In this document: piece after piece, positions 44,290 through 55,181 of the stretch
How the letters are laid out: each line of letters begins with the position of its first letter
How positions within the stretch are numbered: position 1 is the stretch's first letter
Assembly: GCF_000740895.1 (NCBI RefSeq)
Contig: NC_025260.1
Location: 1,096,001 to 1,160,000, forward strand
DNA length: 64,000 nt
DNA from: Theileria orientalis strain Shintoku
Lineage: Eukaryota; Apicomplexa; Aconoidasida; Piroplasmida; Theileriidae
Reading direction: 5' to 3'
The notes under the pieces: generated by a model
Seen by the model: only the letters and a program-made list of their open reading frames with translations
Told to the model about the DNA's origin: nothing
The model's database searches: none
Made by a program: the position numbers and the translations under genes

Positions 44290-44946
44290 ATTCCGTTGAA
44301 CAAGAGTAGTTACGGATGATTTAACTGGTTAACCTAAATGGGTTGATAGGCTATGTTGATCTCTACTACCACTATCACCTATACGAGGTGTTCTTTTGGG
44401 TTTTTCACAGTTGTCTTCATTCCAGTTTTCTTTATTATCTTTTTAAAATTTTAAGGCGGTGTCATCAAAATCAACTCTGACTTCAGCCGAAGGCTCTTTA
44501 TAGGATAGTGAAAAACTCCACTTGCTGTGGTTCTTGATTGTGGCATATTTTCAGACTTTTTTAGGTCCAACTCTTAGTTAAATAGGTTTAATACTTTCTA
44601 GGTATACTGTTTTTCCATTTTTTTCTTTCTTGATTTCATAATAGAACCAATTTACTCATCTAGTTCCATTTAAAATTAGTCACTTATCTAGTAACCACTT
44701 AAATCGTCATTGGGATCAATTCTTTTACTTCTATAGTCTTCTAAATAAATATAAAATATGATTGGCTCGTATCAGTTATTTTCTGGTTCATTTAAGACAC
44801 CATTCAAAGATGATTAGGGTCCATTGCTATAGGAACAAAAAATCTTCTTATTCTGAACTGTAGATTCAACCACAAGATTGATTAGGAAATTGTGTGTATT
44901 CTTACCAAATCTTAAAAATAAGTCAAATATAGATTGAATTAACATA
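44290..44946 (-). pseudogene. Decayed reading frame resembling the piroplasm-specific repeat family
   Basis: The minus strand reads as protein-like sequence for about 650 bases but is interrupted by many stops and at least one frameshift. Segments include 'FLRFGKNTHNFLINLVVEST', 'YEPIIFYIYLEDYRSKRID', then after a frame change 'VNWFYYEIKKEKNGKTVYLE' and 'NHSKWSFSLSYKEPSAEVRV'. These have the Trp/Tyr/Lys-rich beta-strand character of the downstream gene at 40758-44090 ('WFYWEKK'). Stops include TAA, TAG and several TGA, so recoding is not a simple explanation. It may be a decayed paralogue in a locally duplicated family, or an unrelated dead gene. No intact start with a signal peptide was found. 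Confidence 0.6.
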
Positions 44947-45291
44947 AGTATAATAAAATTTAGTGTTATTAAAACCTAATAAATATAAATAAGAGATATT
45001 TTTAGTCATGGGGGATGCAGATGACAAATGATAGAAACACATTACAGCCATCACTTTTTATTTTAATTCAAAAGACGGCCAGAACACAGATCTAACTGTA
45101 CTTTTAGTATTTGTGGCATTTTTCGGTCATAGCCAACAATTTCCGACCCTTTAATTATTCTATTTTAATATCATAAGTAAACATTAATCCAAAAAATTCG
45201 ATTCATTTGAGTGTTTGAATCATCAAAATACATATGTGTGTCGTATTGTAGCAACGTAGATATTATAAATATATTTTTATTATAAACTCGA
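44947..45291. other. Spacer between the pseudogene and NudC
   Basis: These 345 AT-rich bases may hold further, unrecognisable remnants of the decayed gene plus the NudC 3' flank. Nothing can be called. Confidence 0.4.
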
Positions 45292-46670
45292 TTACGAAAA
45301 GTTTATTTGAGCTTTTGAAAAGTCCAGTTCCGGATGTGCCTTTTTAAACTTCTCAAGCGCCTCGTATTGTGATCTCTGACTGCTAGTTGGTAACCCGGCA
45401 GCCTTTTGACGCTGATCGAACATCATCTTCTCAACAGTGCTCCTGGTTTCAGAATCCAAGTCACTCAGTTTACTATTCTACAAAAGCGTAAACACTATGT
45501 TTGATTTTCGCCCTCTAGTAATATTTACCTAGCACAATCGCCAGTACCGTAACTAGCACACTCAATACTCAACTTTTAAATAAATAGAACTAGTGTGATC
45601 ATTATAAATATTTTTTGTTACCTCTGGAACTATCTTTTTAACATCGATCTCAGGGTGACCCTTTACCACCGTCGCCCACCAACCCATCTGATTTCTTTTT
45701 TCAAGTGAGATTTGGAGCATTTTGTTGTCCACCAGTGCCCATACTGACTCATCACTCTTTACGGAATCATACAATTCGCCTCCTACAACGGTATTCGTTA
45801 GTGTTATAGCAGTTTGTTATTCAACCAACACACTCAGTACTGTGTGTTTGTGTGTAGCTGTGTGTAAATTTTCTTACCAAATAGCAGTCTATTGTTCACT
45901 TTCACGTTCAAAGTGTTCGTTCCTATTTCTACCTTGACGTTTTTACAAACTGTGCCTTCTGGAACTGTAACCATAACTTCCAAAGAGCTTAAGGTCTGAG
46001 TCCATTCATACCTATGTTCGTATTAGCAAAAAATGATAAGTTATAAAAGTAAAATCCGTTAAAGGCTTATCATACATTCATAACTAACTAATTCTAACCA
46101 TTGTGTTTTGCCGCCGTTCCCAGGTGGAGGCGGTGAGTCATCCTCAGAGTCCTCAGACCTCTCCACTTTCTGTGTGCCGCTTACTACCTCACTTTTCGTA
46201 ACCGTACCAGTTTTATCCGAACCCATATTTTTATTTGATCCTTTCGACTCAGTTTCGTGTGGTTTTTCCGCGATCTTTCGATCAGATCTGCCAGATTCGG
46301 TGGAATCCTCGCGTTTGTTAGTATCTTTGGCCAACTCGGGATGTTTTCCAGAGTCTTGCGGAGAAGACGATGCCAAAAGTTCAGTTGAGGATGGGAGCGT
46401 GTTTTTATTATCACTCGGCTGGGCTCCCGCCACCTTTTTGGAATTCTTGGAAATTAGTTCAGCGTACCTCATTCCTACATTTCTACAGTAATACGAGACC
46501 AAATTTGTGCAATGGTCGAGCGATATTTCGTTACTCTTGTCTGGAGGTCTGTAAAAGTCCGTTTTCCGGGCCAGGAAAGAAAAGAAGTTCTCTAAAAGGT
46601 TCTCTATGCACCCGGATCGCTGTGTAACTAATAATAAAAGATTATCTATACCCTCATTAGCGTCTGACAT
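45292..46670 (-). CDS. NUDC: NudC nuclear-distribution / Hsp90 co-chaperone protein
   Basis: Four exons: 46099-46670, 45878-46011, 45622-45782 and 45292-45477, giving 350 residues (animal NudC has about 330). I start at the ATG at 46670 ('[15 protein letters not shown]'); the longer frame upstream begins only with a TTG. The N-terminal '[18 protein letters not shown]' matches the NudC N-domain. A charged linker of about 90 residues follows. The CS domain spans exons 2-3, '[20 protein letters not shown]' and '[15 protein letters not shown]' to '[14 protein letters not shown]'. The last exon has the diagnostic '[15 protein letters not shown]' and 'HPELDFSKA'. NudC assists dynein/LIS1 and Hsp90 client folding. 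The exon 1 donor (GTTAGA) is weak but keeps frame. Confidence 0.9.
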
Positions 46671-46943
46671 TTTAACCTTAAATTTTCCTAACAATAAAAT
46701 ACAACAGTTTATTTAAATTATTTTAAATGAATTTGATGGGAATCTTTTAAGTGTAGACACACCTGGTGTAGTGTGAAGAATTATTTATTATGCAAAAACT
46801 AGGAAGATGTGCAAAAAACGTTTGGTAACATATATATGAATACATTTTAAGCTAGATTAGCGGTAGAAGATACTTTGCAAAAAACAAATCTTTGCTTTTA
46901 ATATTGTACACCCTTTCTCAAATGAACTCATTTTATTCTAAAT
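46671..46943. other. Short spacer upstream of NudC
   Basis: 273 AT-rich bases; no gene seen. Confidence 0.4.
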
Positions 46944-47405
46944 TTACGTATCTTCGCCGTTCTTATCATTTTTGCGATCTAATTCTTCCTTTTTCGGATA
47001 GTTTGGGACGTAATTTGATAGCACTGATCCTTCAGCCTCACTATCACTACTTTCCATAAATCCCCAAATCAACTTTTCGTTTTTAAACGGGGGCTTAACA
47101 TAATTTTCAAAATTATCTAAAACCAGGTTTTTATTGTTTTTTAGTGTATTGTAGGCCTCTAGAACATCCTTGTTTGCATCTTTTTTCTCCTGCAGGTATT
47201 TCAGTAGTGCAACTCTGTGTAAGGTCGAAGTACCAAGTAGATTATATTTGAAGCCGTATTTCTGTTCCATATAATCGTAAACTTCAAAGGCGTCAGTGGA
47301 CTTGAAATCGTCAAATAGACTGTAGGCGAATTCTCCATCTTCAGAACCGGCCAATTCGTAGCAGGAATCTGTATTATCTTCCGACATATTCAAACATAAA
47401 TTCAT
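46944..47405 (-). CDS. Small acidic protein, function unknown
   Basis: One exon of 153 residues from the ATG at 47405; a second Met seven codons in ('MSEDNTDSCYEL') is an equally good start. The protein is acidic. It has a segment 'FDDFKSTDAFEVYDYMEQKYGFKYNLL' followed by a Lys-rich helix, loosely similar to the region around the zinc finger of PRMT3-type proteins, but the Cys/His ligands are missing. It ends in a charged 'KKEELDRKNDKNGEDT'. No signal peptide or membrane helix. The upstream ACS gene is divergent. I do not assign a function. Confidence 0.6.
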   Translation of the reverse strand: MNLCLNMSEDNTDSCYELAGSEDGEFAYSLFDDFKSTDAFEVYDYMEQKYGFKYNLLGTSTLHRVALLKYLQEKKDANKDVLEAYNTLKNNKNLVLDNFENYVKPPFKNEKLIWGFMESSDSEAEGSVLSNYVPNYPKKEELDRKNDKNGEDT

Positions 47406-48017
47406 TCGAATCCACTGTTTTATAAATAGACTAAATGTGTTAAACGATTAAACAAATCTTAAACAGCAAATATTGTAATTTAAATTAAACATAATCCAGG
47501 TGTGTAAAAAATGAGTCGTAAAGAAAATGACTTTTTGCTTAAACAAAGGTTTAAATGGTTATATGTATATGTATTAAAATGAAACCTTCCCATTATTACC
47601 AATAATATCCTAAATTGATGTAGTTCTTGGGAATAAAACTATGTGAATAATGTATATTGTACTTACACTGTTCATCGTTGATTAAAATTGAAATGGCGTA
47701 TGATTATGCTAAATTTTAGAATCGGTTTTATTAATGAAATAAAAAGTATATAACGCTATAATAAAAGTAATTTTTACTTAATTTTAAATGGGGGTTGTTT
47801 ATAGAATCTAGTTGAATTTTTACATATATTATTTATCTGATATCGACTCTGAAATTAATCTTAGACACAGTGCTCTTTATATAATTTGTAATCTACTGAT
47901 TATAATTTGTATATCTGTGTTTGTAAAAGCTGGATTACGCAGGAATCAAAGGGTATAATGTGCTAAAACACCAACTAAATTCACAATCGTTAGTAAATAA
48001 ATTAGCCTCTATTAAAA
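47406..48017. other. Divergent promoter region
   Basis: These 612 AT-rich bases lie between the starts of the small acidic protein gene and the acyl-CoA synthetase gene. No coding exon is recognised. Confidence 0.5.
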
Positions 48018-51000
48018 ATGAAATACACATACTCAGTACCAGTGGAGGGTTCGGAAGAAGATGGTACGTTTGTGACAAAATACATCATTCACAGGTTACA
48101 CCGCCGTTTACCGTAACCCGAATTACAAGGATAAATTGCTATCCTGCGAAGATTACTTTGATGGGAAAATACAAACAGGGTTAGGAAAATATAAGTAAAC
48201 TAGTCGATTCTCTCCGACACATTGTGTATTTTTAAATATTTATGAGTTATTAGCCCTTATGACATTAAGTAATGAAAATCTGTGGATGTTAAGAATATTT
48301 GATTAAAATAATATGAGATTCCACTGATAAATTGCGCAGATGGGATGTGTTCCAGAGAGGACTGAGTCTCTCAGAAAACTCGCCCTGCATAGGCAAAAGA
48401 ACAGTGAAGGAAGGAGTTTTGGGAGATTTCGAGTACCTGACGTACAGAGAAGTGGAAAAAATGGTGAAGGACGTGGGAAGCGGCCTGCTGCACCTGAACA
48501 AGTTCAAGGAGGCGACGCTGAAGGAGTTCAACGACACCAAGGTCAAAATGCTGGGAATTTACTCAGTTAACACGCCAGAATGGCTGATGTGCGAGCAGGT
48601 GTGCAACGCATTCGGCCTAACACTGGTGCCTCTGTACGATACACTGGGAGAACAGTCGACGGAATACATACTAAACACAACAGGTAGCCCACAGTAGCCA
48701 GAAAGGTAGATATTGGAAGTTGAGTGGACTTAGCACAAATAAATAACAATGTGTAGAGTTGAGCGTGGTAGTGTGTGACAATAAATGCGCATTTAAGCTC
48801 CTGAACCTTATGCCGAGGCTGAACAACAGTTTGAGTCTGGTAGTAGTAATAGGAGTCGACAACGTGGACCCAGGACTTAGCTACAAAAACGTGACCTTCA
48901 TGACGTGGAACGAAGTGGTGCAGCGCGGAAGGAATAACCCGCGAGAGTTTACGCCAGCGAAACCGACGGACGTAAACACAATATCATACACATCAGGAGT
49001 CTCAGGAGTGCCCAAAGGAGTAATAGTGTCGCAGCATCAGCACACCTCACTTGTAGTAATAGTGAATAGAATAGGTAAGTTGTAGAAAAGATGACTAAAT
49101 AGTTAAACTGTGGTGACTTACGAATTAGTATACTAAATGGTATTAGATAATAGTATACTGTGGTAGTTGTGTGTTTGGTATAGACTGAGCTTATGTCAGA
49201 AAGAGAATATGCCATTAGCTAAGTTTATGTTTTCGACTAAGCGCATGATAGTAGCTAGGCATCAGGAACATATTTATGTCATGCAAATACATTCTTAGTC
49301 TGCGACTATAAAACGACGGAAATCGACAGCCCGAGAGTGCACTTGAGCTACCTGCCGCTGTCTCACATGTACGAAAGATTGTACATCTCATGCTCGTATA
49401 TTGAAGGGAGCGTGGTGGGAGTCTTCTCAGGAGACGTTAAAAACGTGCTCGACGACATCAAGACACTTAAGCCAAACGTGTTCCCATCAGTGCCCAGGTT
49501 ATACATGAGAATACACGACAAGGTCTTCTCAACAGTCTCGCAGAAAAACTTTCTGGTGAAAATGCTTTTTAACATGGGACTAAACTCGAAGCTGAAGAAG
49601 ATTAAAAGGTCGGGAGAAGTAACACACAGGGTGTGGGACAAGATACTCTTTAAGAAGTTTAAGAGACTGCTGGGAGGGAACGTGGAGTGGATGCTGACAG
49701 GGTCAGCACCACTGTCGCCAAAAGTGTTCGACAACATAAGAGCACTGTTCTCAATACCTCTAATTTCAGTAAGTTGATATAGCAATAGCCACTAGTAGTA
49801 GTATTAGTATTAGTAGTACCAGTAATACTGACACTATTAATAGTAATAGTAGTAATACTGGTAATAGTAAAAACAACAACACTAGTAGTAGCAACATTAG
49901 TGGTGGTAATAACAACAATGTTTCAGGGATATGGGCTCACAGAAACATGTGCAGGGGCGTTCCACACGGAAAAATACGACAGTGACTCAAGTCACGTGGG
50001 AGGACCAGTGCCAACGATGGAATTCAGACTAAAGTCACTTCCAGACTTTAACTACTACGTAACGGATAAAAATCCAAGGTAACAATAAATTTGAGACTGA
50101 AATGAATAAATGTAAATTTAGGGGAGAGTTACTTTTGAGAGGCTATAACATAGTGAAGTCGTATTACAGAAGCGATGAAACAAACAGAGAGTCCTTTGAA
50201 AATGGATGGTAAGTTTGGAAAATAAAAAGAGGAAAGGAATTGATTGATAAAATAGATAGAAGATAGATAGTAGATAGATACACGGGAAAAGTAGAAGTGG
50301 TAGAAATAGTGATTAGTGATAAGATTTTGAGATAATAACGGAAATGTAGGTTTCTAACGGGAGATATTGCAGAGCTTCTTCCAAACGGCGCCATTAGAAT
50401 AATAGATCGCCGCAAAAACATATTTAAGCTGTCACAGGTAAATTGTTAATAGACAAATGATAAATATGGATATTGGCTTTGGTAGTGGTAATATTAGTGG
50501 TACTAGTGGTAGTAGTAACAGTAACAATAGTATCAGTAATAATAGTAGTAGTATTAGTAGTACTAGTAACAGTAGTACTAGTAACAGTGGTAGTATGAGT
50601 ATTACTAGTAGTAACAGTATTAATACTGGTAATGGCACTAGTATCAATATTAATAGCAACGAACTTAATAGCAATACTAGTAATAGATAACTAGTTGAGT
50701 AAAATATAATGTAATCATAGGGAGAGTACATATCACCTGAAAAGTTGGAGGCGATAATAACAGCAGTGCCAGTAGTGTGCCAAGCGTACGTAACAGGGAA
50801 ATCAGAATACGTAAGTTGGTGAGTAAATAAAGGAATGTTTAGTTGAACCCAGTAGCAGTAGTAGTGCCAGATGAACTAGAGCTTGAATTATGGGCGAAAA
50901 AAAACAATTGCAGCAAGATGTCGAGAAAGGAAGTAGCAAGCTCAAAACAGTTTAAAGATTTCCTAACTAACGTAAGAATAGTAGATAGTAATTGGAAGAT

Positions 51001-51469
51001 TAAGTAGATAAATATGTATGTGTGTGTGTGTGTGTATATATATAGTAAATAGTGGATAGACAGTAGTAATTAATTGCTATGGTAACAGTAATTAGTGATA
51101 ATGGTGAATTAAAACTAATATAGGAAATGAAAAAGGTGTTTGATACAAGTGGAGTAAAGGGGTTTGAAAAGGTTAAAACGTTCCACATCGATGATGAGCT
51201 GTTTGCAATAGAAAACGACCTGTTAACGACAACGAATAAACTCAAGAGACGTAATCTCCAGGAGGTAATAAATAGAGCATAACCAATTATTATTATTACT
51301 AGATGTTGCATAAGTGTTAGTAAAATTAGTGGAAGAAGTAGAAATATTAGTGGTAGTATTAGTATTAGTAGTTGTTATATCAACATTGACATTAATAAAT
51401 GTGTAGAAATATGGTCAAATCCTGGACGCGCTGGTCAGAGAAAGTAACTTAAGCTACCCTCAACACTAA
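48018..51469 (+). CDS. ACS: Long-chain acyl-CoA synthetase
   Basis: Twelve exons: 48018-48063, 48095-48194, 48340-48683, 48757-49074, 49299-49768, 49927-50078, 50122-50208, 50350-50437, 50721-50810, 50843-50971, 51124-51264 and 51407-51469, giving 675 residues. The AMP-binding P-loop reads 'YTSGVSGVPKGV' near residue 240, in place of the more usual YTSGTTG. 'LPLSHMYER' follows, then 'MLTGSAPLS', the adenine motif 'GYGLTET' at about 427, and the fatty-acyl signature 'DRRKNIFKLSQGEYISPEKLE' across an intron. The enzyme activates fatty acids with ATP and CoA. In a parasite thought to lack fatty-acid synthesis it would serve scavenged lipid. Intron 1 is only 31 bases. Several introns carry AGT triplet tracts. 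No signal peptide is evident in 'MKYTYSVPVEG'. Confidence 0.9.
49790..49920 (+). repeat. AGT/AAT triplet tract in ACS intron 5
   Basis: Sense-strand AGT, AAT, ACT and GGT triplets fill the intron 49769-49926. Confidence 0.88.
50460..50690 (+). repeat. AGT/AAT/GGT triplet tract in ACS intron 8
   Basis: Sense triplets fill the intron 50438-50720. In one frame they form a 77-codon Ser/Asn/Gly-only open frame, which would look like a low-complexity protein insert if the intron were retained. Confidence 0.9.
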
Positions 51470-51607
51470 TGTGACTAGAAGTGTAAAATATATGGTAAAT
51501 TGTATTGAAATGTGTGTGGATATGAAAAACATTGGCACTAAACCTAGAAAAAAAAATGGAATCTTCCCCATGAATAGGAATAATTAGTTGAAAAGGTGGA
51601 ATATAGG

Positions 51608-52990
51608 ATGGAAGATGAAGAAAATAAGTTAAATATAGCTAAAATATCAGGAATCGTAAAAGATGGAGACATAACAGCGTGTAAAACGCTCATCCTGAAC
51701 GATGGAGGAATCACACAAGTGGAGGACCTGTATTCGATGAAATCACTGGAAAAGGTGACACTGTGTAACAATAAAATCAGAGACATGAGGTTTCTAGAGC
51801 AAAATATAAACTTGCAATCAATAAACCTGACGAGGAATCTGGTGTCGGAGATAATAAGCCTACAACATCTGCAAAATTTGACACTATTGAACCTATCGCA
51901 TAACAACGTAAACAGATACGTAGATGTAGTTAAGTATGTATAAAATAGGAGAAATCATTGAATAAAAATTTACGTAGATCACGGAACTGTGTAACTTGAA
52001 CTGCTTACAGTCACTTCGAGTATTGATACTGAATAATAACAAAATAAGTAAATTAATAGTTATAAATTAATTAAACAGTTATTAATAAGTATATGCTTGT
52101 TAAGAAGGTAGTATTTTATTGAAAAAGAATGATTTTGATGAAAACACACATAAGTAATTATTAAGATACGGATTGATTTAAAATAACGTTATTGTGTAGG
52201 TAGCGTGCCAAATATATCAAAGTTAGTCAATTTGGAGGTGCTTATTTTGAGTCACAATAACATAGAGAGCTTTAAGTCACCTAACACGTTTATGAATAAG
52301 TTGAAAAAAATAACACTGAGCCACAACAAGTTGAGAGAATTTCCAATATCAGACAAGTACCCAGTGTTAGCTGAGCTGAGGTTGAATTCGAATAAGATTC
52401 TTACCTTGCCGAACAATCTAGAGCTGTATTCATGTCTTAAGATACTGGATTTGGGGAATAATCAAATAGTGAACGTAAGGGGACTGTATAAACTGAGTAA
52501 CCTGAAGGACCTTAACCTATCGAATAACCCATCGGTAGACGTAAAAGAGGTGCTGAGTAACCTGAAACAGCTGAAAATATACAATTCGCATCCAATAGAG
52601 TATTATAAGAAGGGTGATAGTGACGGTGTGATTAGTGCAAGTAACAGTGATAGTAACTTAGCCGGTGTTAAGAGTACTGAAGCCACCAGTGGAGCTAATA
52701 CTAATAGTTACGTAAGTAGTAGTATCGAAAGTAAGAATAATAAAAATAAGCGTGTAAGAAGGAGAAGGGTTAGGCCAAGTAAAAGGAAACGAATGCATAA
52801 TAGTAATAGTAACAACAATAGTACCAATATTAACAGTAATAAAAACAGTAATAACAAATACAGTGATAACAATAGTAACAGTAACAATAACAGTAATAAA
52901 TACAATAGTAATAATAATAGTAACAAATACAGCGGTAATAGTAACAATAATAATAGTAACAGGAATATAAATGTAAAGGAAAATGTATAG
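51608..52990 (+). CDS. Leucine-rich-repeat protein (SDS22/LRRC-type) with basic Asn/Ser-rich tail
   Basis: Three exons: 51608-51937, 51978-52047 and 52200-52990, giving 396 residues; start at the ATG at 51608 ('MEDEENKLNIAKI'). About ten SDS22-like repeats run from residue 30 to 280, for example 'LEKVTLCNNKIRDMRFLE', 'LTLLNLSHNNVN', 'LRVLILNNNKI', 'LEVLILSHNNIES', 'LKILDLGNNQIVNVRGL' and 'LKDLNLSNNPSVDV'. Splice junctions fall inside repeats and keep register. The tail holds a basic cluster 'KNKRVRRRRVRPSKRKR', a good nuclear localisation signal, and then about 60 residues of Asn/Ser/Lys coded by AAT/AGT/AAC triplets. It could be a nuclear phosphatase regulator or U2A'-like scaffold. Its stop codon overlaps the start of the next gene. 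Confidence 0.8.
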
Positions 52991-54119
52991 ACTAACAAAT
53001 AGGTTATTGTTAAAGTTAAATGGAAGAGATGTATTTCCATTTTTACAGGGGCTAGTGACGACAGATTTAAATTTAATTAACACCGCTGAAGTTAGACCAG
53101 CAGTATTTTTATCATCAATGGGATATATCGCCTGTGAATCACTAGTGTTTAAGCACGAAGATAGCTATTACCTGGATACACTGAGGTTAAATTGCAGTGC
53201 TCTGTTACATATTTTGAAGAGGAGGAAACTGGGATCAAAAGTAAACATAGGCTTAATTGGGTCGCAAGTATATGTTGAGCCGCCAGCGGAGATAAGGAGT
53301 CTAGTAGAAGATGGTGCTACGAAGAGTGAAGACGGTTCATCGGAGATCATAGACCGTTATACTAGGAGTAAGTGCGGTGGAAGAAGTGTCGGAGAAAATG
53401 GATCGGTGAGGAGTGGAGTGCTGAGGTTTTTGGATGTTAGAAACAGGTTCTTCGGAAATCGCTACTACAGGTTGCTGGACGCAACGACTGTGGAAGAGGC
53501 CACTAAAGGGGCTAGTACGCCCAGTAGCGAGGATGTGGGACCATATGAAAAAACAATGTTGCTAAACTGCTTCCTGTTAGACTTTTTATTTAGCAGTAGT
53601 GCTAGTGCTAGTACCACGACTAGAGTCAGTGCCAGCAAGGTAATGTTGTTCGACTTGAACTTGGATAAGTTTAACTACATCAACCACAACAAGGGCTGCT
53701 ACGTAGGCCAGGAAACAGTGAACAGAATATTGAATAAAATACTAATAAATAAGTATAGAATGTATTTACTGATAAACAAGGAAGGTATTGATGACACTAC
53801 CAGTGATACTAATATTAGTGGTACCGGTAGCAGTGTGATGGAGGAATTGAGCGAGTTGAAGTTAGTTGAATGCCTAAGGAAGTCGCACGGCAACTGTGAT
53901 AAACGAGGTATGTACGTGTTTATTAAAAAGATAATGAGCGACTTGAGACCGGTGGTTTTAAGCAAGGTTAGCAGTAGTGACAAGGGGTTGATCGACAGTA
54001 AAAAGTTAATACTGCTGACGTTGTTTGATGACTTCGGATTTGTCTTACTGAATCGGAACACGGAACTTGGTGAAATAAATATAAACAGTAGGTTATACTC
54101 ATTACACCCAGTAACATAA
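52983..54119 (+). CDS. IBA57: IBA57-type iron-sulfur cluster assembly protein (GcvT/YgfZ family)
   Basis: One exon of 378 residues from the ATG at 52983. The start 'MYRLTNRLLLKLNGRDVFPF' with 'LQGLVTTDLNLI' matches the family opening ('LLRVRGPDAAPFLQGLLTND'), and 'RPAVFLSSMGYIACESLV' matches 'AYAHFLNVQGRTLYDV'. The diagnostic motif 'NKGCYVGQETVNRI' (K-G-C-Y-x-G-Q-E) lies near residue 240 and contains the functional Cys. IBA57 works with ISCA1/ISCA2 in mitochondria to build 4Fe-4S clusters. Ser/Thr-rich inserts lie near residues 105-145 and 205-220. The targeting peptide is very short, basic and free of acids over the first 14 residues. The ATG lies inside the last codons of the LRR gene, in another frame. 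Confidence 0.82.
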   Translation: MYRLTNRLLLKLNGRDVFPFLQGLVTTDLNLINTAEVRPAVFLSSMGYIACESLVFKHEDSYYLDTLRLNCSALLHILKRRKLGSKVNIGLIGSQVYVEPPAEIRSLVEDGATKSEDGSSEIIDRYTRSKCGGRSVGENGSVRSGVLRFLDVRNRFFGNRYYRLLDATTVEEATKGASTPSSEDVGPYEKTMLLNCFLLDFLFSSSASASTTTRVSASKVMLFDLNLDKFNYINHNKGCYVGQETVNRILNKILINKYRMYLLINKEGIDDTTSDTNISGTGSSVMEELSELKLVECLRKSHGNCDKRGMYVFIKKIMSDLRPVVLSKVSSSDKGLIDSKKLILLTLFDDFGFVLLNRNTELGEININSRLYSLHPVT

Positions 54120-54121
54120 TT

Positions 54122-54183
54122 TTGCCATTGGAAGTTGCCATTGGAAGTTGCCATTGTAAGTTGCCATTGGTGTTTGCCATGGT
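54122..54183 (+). repeat. 13-bp tandem repeat just after the IBA57 stop
   Basis: Five near-perfect copies of TGCCATTGGAAGT start three bases after the stop codon, in the interval between convergent genes. Confidence 0.9.
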
Positions 54184-54279
54184 CTAATGGTGGCAGTGGT
54201 AACATGTGTGTAAAATAGTAATTTTGTAGACTAATTAATGTATATGGTAGAATGCGTTTCGTTCTTCTTTGAAAAAAAA

Positions 54280-55181
54280 TTAAGAGTTGAATAAAAAGTT
54301 GTAAGTGGATAGAGCGATTAACCCGTAAATTATGCCGATAGCACTGTTAATTAAACTACTAGTTTGAAAAGTAAAAAGGTAATCTGAGAGAACAAGCAGG
54401 GGTGGAAAGTACTTGTTCTTCGTGCGAATTACCCCGTAGGCCAAAATGGGCTCCTCGGGAGAATTGAAACAAGATAAGCTGACGAGAGACTTGGAAAATT
54501 TATCAAAATCGAAGCGGTTGAAAGTGTAATCGGCCAAGTTCAACCTTTTGACGACAAAGTTTGAAAACAGTAAGCCAACTAGGGCGTCAATGGTGATCAT
54601 TTTAATAGTGGCGTCAAATCCGCTCACGGACTCGAGTCTCTTGAGGGTTAAATAGAAGGAAAGTATTTGCAATATTGAATTCGGGTTAAACTCGGGGATG
54701 AGGAGCATGTTTAAAACGCTCTTGGCCAGGTCGCTGATGCTTCTAACGTCACCCCTGTGCTGAATACGGTTTACATTCACACACTTGCTCCAAACGAGAG
54801 AGGAGAGGCACAAGCTGACGCCAGTCAGTGTAGATGAGATGGGATGTTTCCTAATTTCCCCGATTGAGGAGGTGTACGCCCTTTTTAAGCCACTGCGAGT
54901 CGCATCGACTAAATCTTTGCACCTTTTGAGATTAGGGTCATGCTAAGAAACAGTTATTACCACTAATACTAAACGCCAAGCATAAATTAACGGCTGATAG
55001 CTACTATTTATCAGTTACTTATTAGTGTATGTTAACCTGATTGTAATTGAACGATTTTTTACTGTCTAGAACCGTGATACAATGCGATTGGTGTGTCTAC
55101 GGTAAACTGTGACTGCAGTAGTGGAAAACTTACTCTCGAGTGTAAAATAACTAAAAATAAAACTACAACTAATTTATGCAT
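54280..55181 (-). CDS. Secreted or membrane protein with signal peptide, function unknown
   Basis: Three exons: 55134-55181, 55037-55096 and 54280-54942, giving 256 residues. The first exon encodes exactly a signal peptide, 'MHKLVVVLFLVILHSR', and ends at a consensus GTAAGT; the first intron is only 37 bases. Exon 2 gives 20 residues and joins exon 3 in frame as 'SFNYNQ/HDPNLKRCKDL'. The rest has Leu-rich helices, a possible membrane segment near residues 85-100 ('LTGVSLCLSSLVW'), and a clear hydrophobic C-terminal segment ('SAIGIIYGLIALSTYNFLF'). It may be an apicoplast or secretory-pathway membrane protein. I recognise no family. The first two exons are too small to show as open frames. Confidence 0.62.

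Noticed and set aside
44290..44946. Possible recoding of TGA as an amino acid in the broken frame
   Set aside because: Several stops fall where a Trp might fit, but TAA and TAG also interrupt the frame, a frameshift is needed, and TGA ends many intact genes here.
50457..50690. Ser/Asn/Gly-only frame in ACS intron 8
   Set aside because: It lies in an intron needed to join 'FKLSQ' to 'GEYISPEKLE'. The frame is a product of the triplet repeat.
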